Shown: positions 25,080 through 32,754 of the stretch, piece after piece
Layout: each line of letters starts with the position of its first letter
How positions within the stretch are numbered: the stretch's first letter is position 1
Assembly (NCBI RefSeq): GCF_013085465.1
Contig: NZ_CP049838.1
Span: 4,898,001-4,962,000, forward strand
Length of the DNA: 64,000 bases
Source: Streptomyces asoensis
GTDB lineage: Bacteria; Actinomycetota; Actinomycetes; Streptomycetales; Streptomycetaceae
Reading direction: 5' to 3'
Made by a program: the position numbers and the translations under genes
Notes under the pieces: model-generated
The model's database searches: none
What the model was told of the DNA's origin: nothing
The model's input: the letters and a program-made list of their open reading frames with translations, nothing else

Positions 25080-25290
25080 GGACGGAATCGCCCCGCACCG
25101 GGGAGGCGGCTCCGGACGAATCGTCCCGCCCCCGGGGACGGCTCTGACGTGGCCCCCGCACCGGAGGACGGCTCGGACGCGATCCCCCACCGGGAGACGG
25201 CTCGGACGCGATCCCCCACCGGGAGACGGCTCGGGCGGGATCGTCCCGCCCCGCCTAGACAGCTCGGACGAGATCGCCCCGCACCGGGAC
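25080..25290. repeat. Imperfect 29-bp tandem repeat array
   Basis: Two perfect adjacent copies at 25167-25195 and 25196-25224 begin GACGGCTCGGACGCGATCCC. About four degraded copies flank them. The array contains short inverted motifs such as GGGCGGGATCGTCCCGCCC at 25231-25252. Confidence 0.8.
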
Positions 25291-25327
25291 CACTCAGGCC
25301 CACCGGCCGCCCTCGCTGCCGGGCATC

Positions 25328-25388
25328 GCCAGGCCCCGCCAGGCCCCGCCAGGCCCGCCAGGCCCGCCAGGCACCGCCAGGCCCCCGG
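25328..25388. repeat. GCCAGGCCCC short tandem repeats
   Basis: Six to seven units of GCCAGGCCC(C) with small length changes, a slippage-type repeat. It lies 190 bp upstream of the MarR gene. No function is evident. Confidence 0.8.
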
Positions 25389-25515
25389 CGGCGCCGGCCC
25401 CGCCCCGACGGGGGCCGATCATCCCCGGATCGGGCACCCGCAACGCCCCCACCTGCACATTTACCGCCGCAATACTTGCCTTTGCCAACTTTTTGCGGGC
25501 CTCACGGCAGTTTTA

Positions 25516-25559
25516 TTTGCCTGTAGCAACCAACCGCTCCTATGGTTGCCCTAAGCAAC
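25516..25559. promoter_or_regulatory. Paired inverted repeats in the MarR promoter
   Basis: TTTGC-CTGTA-GCAAC (25516-25530) and GTTGC-CCTAA-GCAAC (25545-25559) are two 5-5-5 inverted repeats with centres 29 bp apart. The second ends 15 bp before the MarR start codon. The arrangement suits autorepression of the MarR-efflux operon by a MarR dimer at each site. Confidence 0.68.
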
Positions 25560-25574
25560 AACTTGGGAGGTGTG

Positions 25575-26102
25575 ATGGCAGGGCAGGCGCAGTACGAGGA
25601 GCTGGCGCGTCAGCTCAGTGCCGTCGGGGCCGTGAAGCGTGACCTGGGACGGATCCTGCCGCCCGACTGTTCCGCGGGCTCGGCCGGCGTACTGGCGCTC
25701 CTCGGCCGCCACGGCGACATGCGCATGAGCGCTCTCTCCGAGCTGCTCGCCGTCGACATGTCCGTGACCAGCCGACACGCCGCGCACCTCGCCGACCGGG
25801 GCTGGATCGAACGCTCCCCCGACCCGGCGGACAAGCGCTCCCGCATCCTGCACCTCACGCCCGAGGGCCACGCGATGCTCGTCGAGCTGTCCCGCCGGAG
25901 CACCGAGCTGCTGGCGGAACGGCTCGGCGACTGGACCGACGCCGAGGTCGGCCGGCTCATCGCCCTGCTGACCCGGCTGCGCGCCAGCTTCGGCGACTGC
26001 CGGACGGTCACGCACCGGCCGCCGGCCCCGCCCGCGCCGCCGCCTCCCGTTCCCGTAAGCGAACAGACACCGACCACCCGTACACCCGCACAAGCAACAT
26101 AG
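25575..26102 (+). CDS. MarR-family transcriptional regulator of the adjacent efflux pump
   Basis: A 175-residue protein. ATG 25575 follows GGGAGGTG; an upstream ATG at 25542 lies in the promoter. The winged-helix core includes MSALSELLAVDMSVTSRHAA as the recognition region and DKRSRILHLTPEGHAML as the wing. A Pro-rich tail (about 145-175) is unusual and probably disordered. It is 13 bp from the efflux gene, so the two form an operon, and two inverted repeats upstream are probable operators. The inducer is unknown. Confidence 0.87.
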   Translation: MAGQAQYEELARQLSAVGAVKRDLGRILPPDCSAGSAGVLALLGRHGDMRMSALSELLAVDMSVTSRHAAHLADRGWIERSPDPADKRSRILHLTPEGHAMLVELSRRSTELLAERLGDWTDAEVGRLIALLTRLRASFGDCRTVTHRPPAPPAPPPPVPVSEQTPTTRTPAQAT

Positions 26103-26115
26103 GAAAAGGAAGCCC

Positions 26116-28692
26116 ATGGCAACGACCACACCAGCCGGTGTGCGGGCTCACGCGAAGCACGGCGGAGGGTCCCACGGCTCCGCCGAGGCCACTCCGATGA
26201 CCCACCGGCAGATCATGGAGGCCCTCTCCGGGCTGCTGCTCGGGATGTTCGTGGCGATCCTCTCGTCCACGATCGTCTCGAACGCCCTGCCGGAGATCAT
26301 CGGCGACCTCGGCGGCGGCCAGTCCGCCTACACCTGGGTCGTGACCGCCACCCTGCTGTCGATGACGGCGACCACCCCGCTCTGGGGCAAGCTCGCCGAC
26401 CTGTACCCCAAGAAGGCGCTCGTCCAGATAGCGCTGGTCATCTACGTGCTAGGGTCCGCGGCCGCCGGTCTCTCGCAGAACCCCGGCATGCTGATCGCCT
26501 GCCGTGTCGTGCAGGGCGTCGGCGTCGGCGGTCTGTCCGCCCTCGCGCAGATCGTCATGGCGGCGATGATCTCCCCGCGTGAGCGCGGCCGTTACTCCGG
26601 CTACCTCGGCGCGACCTTCGCCGTCGCCACCGTCGGCGGTCCGCTGCTCGGCGGTGTCATCACCGACACCAGCTGGCTCGGCTGGCGCTGGTGCTTCTAC
26701 GTCGGCGTCCCCTTCGCCGTCATCGCGCTGATCGTCCTCCAGAAGACCCTGCACCTGCCCGTCGTGAAGCGGGACGTGAAGGTCGACTGGGCCGGCGCGT
26801 TCTTCATCTCCGCCGCGGTGTCGCTGCTGCTGGTCTGGGTCACCTTCGCCGGTGACAAGTACGACTGGCTGTCGTGGCAGACGTACGCGATGGTCGCGGG
26901 CTCGATCGCGCTCGGGCTGATCTTCGTGCTCGTCGAGTCGAAGGCCACCGAGCCGATCATCCCGCTGCGCCTCTTCCGCAACCGCACGATCACCCTCTCC
27001 TCCATCGCCTCGATGTTCGTCGGCGTCGCGATGTTCTCCGGCACGGTGTTCTTCGCCCAGTACTTCCAGCTGGCCCGGGACAAGTCCCCGACCATGTCGG
27101 GCGTCATGACGATCCCGATGATCGGCGGCCTGTTCGTCTCGTCCACCGTCTCCGGGCAGTTCATCACCAAGACCGGCAAGTGGAAGGCCTGGCTGGTCAG
27201 CGGTGGTGTGCTCATCACGGCCGGCCTCGGTCTGCTGGGCACCATCCGCTACGACACGGACTACTGGAAGACCGCGGTCTTCATGGCCCTGCTGGGCCTC
27301 GGCGTCGGCATGATGATGCAGAACCTGGTGCTCTCGACGCAGAACCAGGTCGAGCCGAAGGACCTCGGCTCCGCCAGCTCCACGGTCACCTTCTTCCGGT
27401 CCCTGGGCGGTGCGATGGGCGTCTCGGCGCTGGGCGCCGTCATGGCCAACCGGATCACCGACTACGCCAAGGACGGCATCACCGACCTCGGCCCCAAGTA
27501 CGCCTCCCTCGCCTCCGGTTCGAGCTCCTCCAGCTCGATCCCGGACATGGACAAGCTGCCCGCGCCGCTGCGCACGGTCATGGAGAGCGCGTACGGCCAC
27601 GGCATCGCGGACGTCTTCCTGATCGCGTCCGTCCTGGCGCTGCTCGCCCTTCTGATCACCCTGTTCATCAAGGAGGTCCCGCTGCGGACCAAGGGCGCGC
27701 TGGCGCAGGCCGCCACGGCGGAGGCGGAGACCCCGGCCACCGCGACCACCCCGGCCACCGCGACCACCGCGGCCGCTGCGGCTCCGGCCGCCGTCACGGC
27801 TCCCGCCGAGGAGCACGTCCCCAGCTGGGCGGTCGCCGACACGGCTGCCGAGCCGGGCCAGGAGGCCGGTCCTCAGGGCACGCAGCGGCTCGCCGCCGTC
27901 GCCACCGCCGAACCCCTCCAGGCGCCCTCGGGCGGCATCCCGGTGCACGGCTTCGTGCGCGGCGCGGAGAGCGCGCCCGTCCCGCAGGCCGCCGTCACGC
28001 TGATCTCGCTCGCCGGACGCCAGCTCGGCCGTTCGGTCGCGCAGGCCGACGGTTCCTACGGACTGGACGCGCCCGGCACGGGTTCGTACGTGCTGATCGC
28101 CTCCGCCGACGGCTTCCAGCCGCAGGCCTCCACGATCGTCGTGAACGGCGAGCCGGTCGCGTACGACATCCTGCTCAGCGGGACCAGCGGCCTCAGCGGT
28201 GTCGTGCGCGCCGCCGAGTCGGGTGAGGTCGTCAAGGACGCCATGGTGATCGTCACCGATGTGCGCGGCGATCTGCTGGCCACCGCGGCCACCGGTGACC
28301 AGGGCGAGTTCTCCTTCGCCGAGCTGGTGCCGGGTGCCGTGACCGTCGCGGTGAACGCCGTCGGGTTCCGGCCGCGTGCCCTGCCCGTCGAGGTCGGCGC
28401 GACGGGCGTGACCCGCGCGGAGGTCGTCCTCGAAGCGGGCGCCCAGCTCCAGGGCGTCGTCCGGGCGCCGTACGGTCCGCTGGCCGACGCGCGCGTGACG
28501 CTCGTCGACGCGGCGGGCAACGTGGTCGGCACCGCCACCACCGGGGCGGACGGGGCGTACGCCTTCGCCGACCTCGACGGTGGCGAGTACACGGTCATCG
28601 CGACCGGCTACCCGCCGGTGGCCACGGCCCTGACCGTGGCGGGCGTCGGCGTCGACGGCCACGACATCGAACTCGCCCACCCCGGCGAGTAG
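26116..28692 (+). CDS. DHA2-type MFS efflux pump with carboxypeptidase-regulatory-like C-terminal domains
   Basis: An 858-residue protein. Residues about 35-540 form a 14-helix drug:H+ antiporter. ATLLSMTATTPLWGKLADLY carries motif A, RVVQGVGVGGLSAL is motif B, and GATFAVATVGGPLLGGVITD is motif C. An Ala/Thr linker (about 545-610) follows. Then come three consecutive carboxypeptidase regulatory-like beta domains (about 612-855), each with a VHGFVRG or LSGVVRA style opening and a DGSYGLDAPG or DGAYAFADLDG turn. Ordinary DHA2 pumps end near residue 520. The last helix is predicted to leave the tail on one face of the membrane, probably cytoplasmic for 14 helices. The downstream YceI protein carries one more copy of the same module. 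Confidence 0.86.
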   Translation: MATTTPAGVRAHAKHGGGSHGSAEATPMTHRQIMEALSGLLLGMFVAILSSTIVSNALPEIIGDLGGGQSAYTWVVTATLLSMTATTPLWGKLADLYPKKALVQIALVIYVLGSAAAGLSQNPGMLIACRVVQGVGVGGLSALAQIVMAAMISPRERGRYSGYLGATFAVATVGGPLLGGVITDTSWLGWRWCFYVGVPFAVIALIVLQKTLHLPVVKRDVKVDWAGAFFISAAVSLLLVWVTFAGDKYDWLSWQTYAMVAGSIALGLIFVLVESKATEPIIPLRLFRNRTITLSSIASMFVGVAMFSGTVFFAQYFQLARDKSPTMSGVMTIPMIGGLFVSSTVSGQFITKTGKWKAWLVSGGVLITAGLGLLGTIRYDTDYWKTAVFMALLGLGVGMMMQNLVLSTQNQVEPKDLGSASSTVTFFRSLGGAMGVSALGAVMANRITDYAKDGITDLGPKYASLASGSSSSSSIPDMDKLPAPLRTVMESAYGHGIADVFLIASVLALLALLITLFIKEVPLRTKGALAQAATAEAETPATATTPATATTAAAAAPAAVTAPAEEHVPSWAVADTAAEPGQEAGPQGTQRLAAVATAEPLQAPSGGIPVHGFVRGAESAPVPQAAVTLISLAGRQLGRSVAQADGSYGLDAPGTGSYVLIASADGFQPQASTIVVNGEPVAYDILLSGTSGLSGVVRAAESGEVVKDAMVIVTDVRGDLLATAATGDQGEFSFAELVPGAVTVAVNAVGFRPRALPVEVGATGVTRAEVVLEAGAQLQGVVRAPYGPLADARVTLVDAAGNVVGTATTGADGAYAFADLDGGEYTVIATGYPPVATALTVAGVGVDGHDIELAHPGE

Positions 28693-28772
28693 TTCCGACA
28701 GTTATCGGCTCCGGCCCGGTGCGGGGGTTTCTGCCCCGCACCGGGCCGGTTCCAGTTCGAGGAGTACATCAG

Positions 28773-29594
28773 ATGGGACTGACCGCGAAGATCCGTACGC
28801 GGGACGGGTGGGCCGTGTCGCACGCGGTCGTCACGGTGACCGACATGGCGGGCGGCCAGGTGCTGCGCGCCGAGGCCGACGGGGAAGGAGCCGTCCGGGA
28901 CGCGACCGCGCTCGCCCCGGGGGCGTACACCGTCATCGTCACGGCCGTCGGGTACGCGCCCGCGGCCTCCAGCGCGATCGTGACGGCGAGCGGGCGCGCG
29001 GAGGTGGGGACCGTGACCCTGGCCCGGCAGGGCGGCACGGAACTGCCCCCGCCCGGGCCCTGGACCGTCGACCCGGCACACTCCGCGGTCGGCGCGGTCG
29101 CCCAGCACCTGGGCATCTCCAGCGTGCGCGGGCGGTTCACGGAGTTCTCGGCGGCGATCGAGGTCGCCCCGGACGACATCGCCAAGTCCCGCGTGGAGGC
29201 GGTGATCCGGGCGGCGTCCATCGACACCGGCAACGCCATGCGCGACACCCACCTGCGCTCGGCGGACTTCCTGGACGTCGAGACGTACCCGGAGATCACC
29301 TACCGCTCCAGTGGCCTGACCCCGGCGGGCCCGGACCGCTGGACCGTGCACGGCGAGCTGTCCCTGCACGGTGTCGCCCGCCCCGTCGACCTCGACCTCG
29401 CCTACCTGGGCACCGGCTCCGACCCCTGGGGCGGCACCCGGGCCGCCTTCCGGGCCACGGCGGAGCTGCACCGCGAGGACTTCGCGATGAACTACAACCA
29501 GGTCGTCCAGGCGGGCATCGCCGCCATCGGCACGACCCTGAAGGTGGAGCTGGACGTGCAGGCGGTGCAGGGCGGCGCGCTGCCCCAGGCATAG
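28773..29594 (+). CDS. YceI-family lipid-binding protein with N-terminal CRL domain
   Basis: A 273-residue protein; ATG 28773 has GAGGAG about 9 bp upstream. Residues 1-85 are a carboxypeptidase regulatory-like beta domain (AVVTVTDMAGGQVLRAEADG, APGAYTVIVTAVGYAP). Residues about 95-270 form a YceI lipocalin-like barrel, starting WTVDPAHSAVGAVAQHLGIS and containing MRDTHLRSADFLDVETYPEI. No signal peptide is visible, unlike E. coli YceI. It lies 80 bp after the efflux gene and probably belongs to the same operon. The shared CRL module hints at a joint complex or substrate hand-over, which is inference. Confidence 0.87.
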   Translation: MGLTAKIRTRDGWAVSHAVVTVTDMAGGQVLRAEADGEGAVRDATALAPGAYTVIVTAVGYAPAASSAIVTASGRAEVGTVTLARQGGTELPPPGPWTVDPAHSAVGAVAQHLGISSVRGRFTEFSAAIEVAPDDIAKSRVEAVIRAASIDTGNAMRDTHLRSADFLDVETYPEITYRSSGLTPAGPDRWTVHGELSLHGVARPVDLDLAYLGTGSDPWGGTRAAFRATAELHREDFAMNYNQVVQAGIAAIGTTLKVELDVQAVQGGALPQA

Positions 29595-29643
29595 GCACGG
29601 CAGGGTCAGCCGGAACGGGCACCGCTGCGCCTAGGCTGACTCC

Positions 29644-30114
29644 ATGGCACCGAACATCGCGACGAACACCAAGGTCTCCCTGGACGAGTTGCTGGACTTC
29701 GTACGGCCCCGGCACCGCGCGATCCTGCTGACCCGGCGCGCCGACGGCAGCTCCCAGGCCTCGCCGCTGACCTGCGGGGTCGACGACTCGGGGCGGATCG
29801 TCGTCTCCACCTACCCCGAGCGGGCCAAGACGCGCAACGCCAAGCGGGACGAGCGGGTCGGCGTCCTCGTGCTCAGCGACGACTGGAACGGGCCGTGGGT
29901 CCAGATCGACGGCACCGCCGAGGTGATCGACACGCCCGACTCCGTCGAGCCGCTCGTGGAGTACTACCGCAACATCGCCGGCGAGCACCCGGACTGGGAC
30001 GAGTACCGCAAGGCCATGCTGAAGCAGGGCAAGTCGATCATCCGGATCACCCCGGAGCGATGGGGCCCGGTCGCAACCGGCGGCTTCCCGGCCCGACTGG
30101 TCACCGACCAGTAG
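29644..30114 (+). CDS. PPOX-class F420-dependent oxidoreductase family protein
   Basis: A 156-residue split-barrel protein. The motifs RPRHRAILLTRRADGSSQAS, then IVVSTYPERAKTRNAKRDER and DWNGPWVQIDGTAEVID are those of Rv1155/Rv2074-like enzymes that bind F420 or FMN. The basic cluster in AKTRNAKR would hold the cofactor phosphate/glutamate tail. Members reduce small unsaturated compounds such as biliverdin, and the substrate here is unknown. A GGGGGACT run follows the stop. Confidence 0.88.
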   Translation: MAPNIATNTKVSLDELLDFVRPRHRAILLTRRADGSSQASPLTCGVDDSGRIVVSTYPERAKTRNAKRDERVGVLVLSDDWNGPWVQIDGTAEVIDTPDSVEPLVEYYRNIAGEHPDWDEYRKAMLKQGKSIIRITPERWGPVATGGFPARLVTDQ

Positions 30115-30131
30115 GCCCCGAAGTCGGTGGG

Positions 30132-30164
30132 CCAGGGGGACTGGGGGACTGGGGGACTGGGGGT
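30132..30164. repeat. Short GGGGGACT tandem repeats between convergent genes
   Basis: About four copies of GGGGACTG at an 8-bp period lie directly at the end of the TetR gene on the minus strand. The repeat may vary in number between strains. No termination hairpin is apparent here. Confidence 0.75.
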
Positions 30165-30928
30165 CAGCCGCGTTTCACCATTGCCTCGATGCCTGCGATC
30201 AGTAGGTCCAGGGCGAAGGTGAAGTCGCGGCTCATCATTTCCTCGACCGTGTCGCCGCCGCGGGCCGCCATGAGGGTCTTCGACTCCTCGATGATCTCGG
30301 CGGTCTGCGGGGCGCCGGCCGTCGCGGTCATGGCCTGGTGGAAGTACTCGTCCGGGGTCAGACCGGTGTCCGCGACCCGCGCGAAGAAGTGGCCCTCGAT
30401 CGTGCCGTAGCCGTACACGAACTGGAAGACGGCCGAGATCGCGCCGGTGATGCCGCGCGCGGGCAGGCCGGTGCGGATGACGACCTGCTGGACCGTGCGG
30501 GAGAAGACGAGCGAGTTCGGGCCGATGTTGAGGTAGTGCCCGGCCAGCGGGGACAGCCACGGGTGGCGGACCAGCAGCCCGCGGTACTCCGTGGCCAGCG
30601 CGCGCAACTGCTCACGCCAGTCCGCGTCCTCGTCCGTCGGGTCGGGCAGCGCCGTCAGCTCGCCGAAGGCGGCGTCCAGGGCGAGTTCGAGCAGGTCGTC
30701 CTTGGTGTCGACGTACCAGTACACGGACATCGCCGTCACGTTCAGCTCGGCCGCGAGCCGTCGCATGGAGAACTTGGCGAGCCCCTCCGCGTCCAGGAGC
30801 CGCACGGTGGTCTCGGTGATCCGGTCCCGGTCCAGTCCGGAGGGCTGCCCCCCGCCACGACCACGCCGACGCGCCTTGCCCTCCAGCCACACACTGCGAT
30901 GCGCGGCGCCCTTGGCGGTCTCGGCCAT
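30164..30928 (-). CDS. TetR/AcrR-family regulator with TetR_C-type ligand domain
   Basis: A 254-residue protein. A basic leader with ARRRGRGGG precedes the helix-turn-helix RITETTVRLLDAEGLAKFSM, then LAAELNVTAMSVYWYVDTKD. The ligand-binding domain contains EYRGLLVRHPWLSPLAGHYL and ends with FTFALDLLIAGIEAMVKRG, as in the tetracycline-repressor C-terminal class. It lies downstream of, and in the same direction as, the MFS gene at 31064-32548, whose promoter carries two 7-3-7 inverted repeats. It is therefore the likely regulator of that pump. Confidence 0.87.
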   Translation of the reverse strand: MAETAKGAAHRSVWLEGKARRRGRGGGQPSGLDRDRITETTVRLLDAEGLAKFSMRRLAAELNVTAMSVYWYVDTKDDLLELALDAAFGELTALPDPTDEDADWREQLRALATEYRGLLVRHPWLSPLAGHYLNIGPNSLVFSRTVQQVVIRTGLPARGITGAISAVFQFVYGYGTIEGHFFARVADTGLTPDEYFHQAMTATAGAPQTAEIIEESKTLMAARGGDTVEEMMSRDFTFALDLLIAGIEAMVKRG

Positions 30929-31063
30929 GGCAAGGCACCTTCCTTCCGGTAACTGGGGAAGATGCTAGGCCGAGGCCTGCCGCCATGGCGCGGGGGACCG
31001 ACCTGACATGCGGCTCCGTCGCGCCGGCGAGCTGTTCGGGGCGGCGCGGCGGAGCCCCCGCCC

Positions 31064-32548
31064 TCACGAGGCGACCGGCACCGACGGCTCCTCCTTGCGC
31101 TCCGCCCGGGTCAGCAGGGCCGCGGCCACCACCCCGCCCAGCAGCACGGCGGCCGCCCCGATCAGAAGGCTGACCTCCAACCCGGAGGAGAACGAGTCGA
31201 TCACCCGCGCCTTCTCCGCCACCGAGTTCGCCGCCGCCAGCGCCACCGGCAGGGACACCGCCGCGAACCGCGCGTTCAGCACCGCGCCGAGCACGGCGAC
31301 CCCCAGCCCGGTGCCGAACTCCGCCAGCGTCCCGTTGACGCCCGCGCCCACCCCCGCCTTCGCCGGCGGGATCGAACTCATGATCGCGTACGCCATCGCC
31401 GGGCTGGCCACCGACGTCCCCGCGCCGATGAGCAGCAGCCCGATCAGCATCCCGGAGTAGCCGCCGGAGGCGAGCGTGGCGATGGCCGTCAGGCCCCCCG
31501 CCACCAGCGCCATCCCCACCAGCACCGACACCGGCCCACCGAGCCTGACCATCACCTTCGCCGACAGTCCGGTGAAGTTGAGGGCCACCACGGTCAGCGC
31601 CAGCGGCGCGGTCCGCAGGCCCGCCTCGAGGGGGCCGTAGCCGAGGACGAACTGAAGCTGCTGGGTGAGCAGGAACAGCGCGCCGCCCATCCCGAAGGTG
31701 ACCAGCACCGCGCCGGCGACCGCGCCCGTGAACCGTCGGTCACGGAAGAACGCCAGGTCGAGCATGGGATACGGGATTCTCGACTCCCAGTACGCGAAGA
31801 GTGCGAGGACGACGACCGCCAGCCCCCCGCTCACCAGGACCCGTGACGACGTCCAGCCGTGCGAGGGGCCGGAGATGATCGCGAAGACCAGCGAGGTCAT
31901 ACCGACGGTCGACAGGAACGCGCCGAGCAGGTCGGGACGGTCGCCCTGCGGGTTCTTCGTCTCGGGGACCAGGGCGACGACGGCCACCAGGCCCAGCGCC
32001 GCCACCGGCAGGTTGATCAGGAAGATCGCGCCCCACCAGAAGTGGTTGAGCACGAAGCCGCCGATGAGCGGGCCGGTCGCGAAGCCCAGCGAGTTCACCG
32101 CGGCCCAGATGCCGATCGCCTTCGGCTGCTCCTCGGTCACGAAGACCTGCATCACCACGGCGAGGGTGGTGGTGAACAGCAGCGCCCCGCCCACACCCAT
32201 GCCGGCCCGCGCCGCGATCAGCTGGGCGGTGGTGTCCGAGAGGCCGGCCGCCAGCGAACCGACGCCGAACAGCGCCAGGCCCGCGATCAGCATCTTCTTA
32301 CGGCCGTAGCGGTCGGCGGCGCTACCGGCGGTGAGCAGCAGACCGGACTGCACCAGCGAGTACGCGTTGATCATCCACTGGATGTCGGCGGTGGTCGCGT
32401 CCAGCTCCCGGGTGAGCGAGGGGATCGCGACGTTCAGGACGGTGTTGTCGAGCAGCACGGTGAGCTGCGCGAGGCAGATGACACCGAGGATCAGCCAGCG
32501 TTGGGGGTGTCCCGGGGAACTGCCCGGGAGGGACGGGGGCGTAGTCAT
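31064..32548 (-). CDS. DHA2-family MFS drug transporter, leaderless
   Basis: A 494-residue protein with 14 predicted helices. The features are LDNTVLNVAIPSLTRELDAT at helix 1, motif A in GSAADRYGRKKMLIAG, and motif C in AVNSLGFATGPLIGGFVLNH. These place it in the EmrB/QacA group exporting hydrophobic compounds. There is no ribosome site: the ATG at 32548 is 7 bases after a TACGGT -10 element, so the transcript is probably leaderless. Two inverted repeats cover the promoter. The TetR gene follows on the same strand. Confidence 0.9.
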   Translation of the reverse strand: MTTPPSLPGSSPGHPQRWLILGVICLAQLTVLLDNTVLNVAIPSLTRELDATTADIQWMINAYSLVQSGLLLTAGSAADRYGRKKMLIAGLALFGVGSLAAGLSDTTAQLIAARAGMGVGGALLFTTTLAVVMQVFVTEEQPKAIGIWAAVNSLGFATGPLIGGFVLNHFWWGAIFLINLPVAALGLVAVVALVPETKNPQGDRPDLLGAFLSTVGMTSLVFAIISGPSHGWTSSRVLVSGGLAVVVLALFAYWESRIPYPMLDLAFFRDRRFTGAVAGAVLVTFGMGGALFLLTQQLQFVLGYGPLEAGLRTAPLALTVVALNFTGLSAKVMVRLGGPVSVLVGMALVAGGLTAIATLASGGYSGMLIGLLLIGAGTSVASPAMAYAIMSSIPPAKAGVGAGVNGTLAEFGTGLGVAVLGAVLNARFAAVSLPVALAAANSVAEKARVIDSFSSGLEVSLLIGAAAVLLGGVVAAALLTRAERKEEPSVPVAS

Positions 32549-32596
32549 GTTCTACACCGTAGAACTGTCCCCATACGCTGTACAACAGAGTTGTTC
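32549..32596 (-). promoter_or_regulatory. Leaderless promoter with two TetR-type operators
   Basis: GTTCTACACCGTAGAAC (32549-32565) is a perfect 7-3-7 inverted repeat touching the start codon. GTACAACAGAGTTGTTC (32580-32596) is a 7-3-7 repeat with one mismatch, its centre 31 bp away. On the minus strand TTGTAC (-35) lies in the distal site and TACGGT (-10) in the proximal one, with an 18-bp spacer. A repressor would block both hexamers. Confidence 0.75.
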
Positions 32597-32650
32597 GGGA
32601 CATGAGGAGACATGAGGGGGCCGTGAAGGGGGCCATGAGGAGCGGACGCG

Positions 32651-32684
32651 AGGAAGGGCGGCGACCGTGGTCACCGCCCTTCCT
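32651..32684 (-). terminator. Terminator of the GT39 operon
   Basis: The 11-bp stem AGGAAGGGCGG/CCGCCCTTCCT has an inner GACC/GGTC pairing, located about 70 bp after the GT39 stop on the minus strand. Between it and the stop lies a CTCAGGCG octamer repeated 3.75 times (32691-32720). Confidence 0.75.
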
Positions 32685-32754
32685 CATCTGCTCAGGCGCT
32701 CAGGCGCTCAGGCGCTCAGGCCCTCACCTGCTCCCGTGCCTCACCTGCGGTACA

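Larger units (their letters stand above)
24904..25515. other. Repeat-rich region without genes
   Basis: No gene can be supported in these 612 bases. The region holds an imperfect 29-bp tandem array and a Pro/Gly-like GCCAGGCCCC array, listed separately. It ends in an unusually AT-rich stretch (25455-25525) that precedes the MarR gene. Open frames here reflect composition only, since the 29-bp period breaks any reading frame. Confidence 0.6.

Noticed and set aside
25080..25290. Possible CRISPR array (29-bp units)
   Set aside because: The units are directly abutting degenerate copies without unique spacers, and no cas genes are present.
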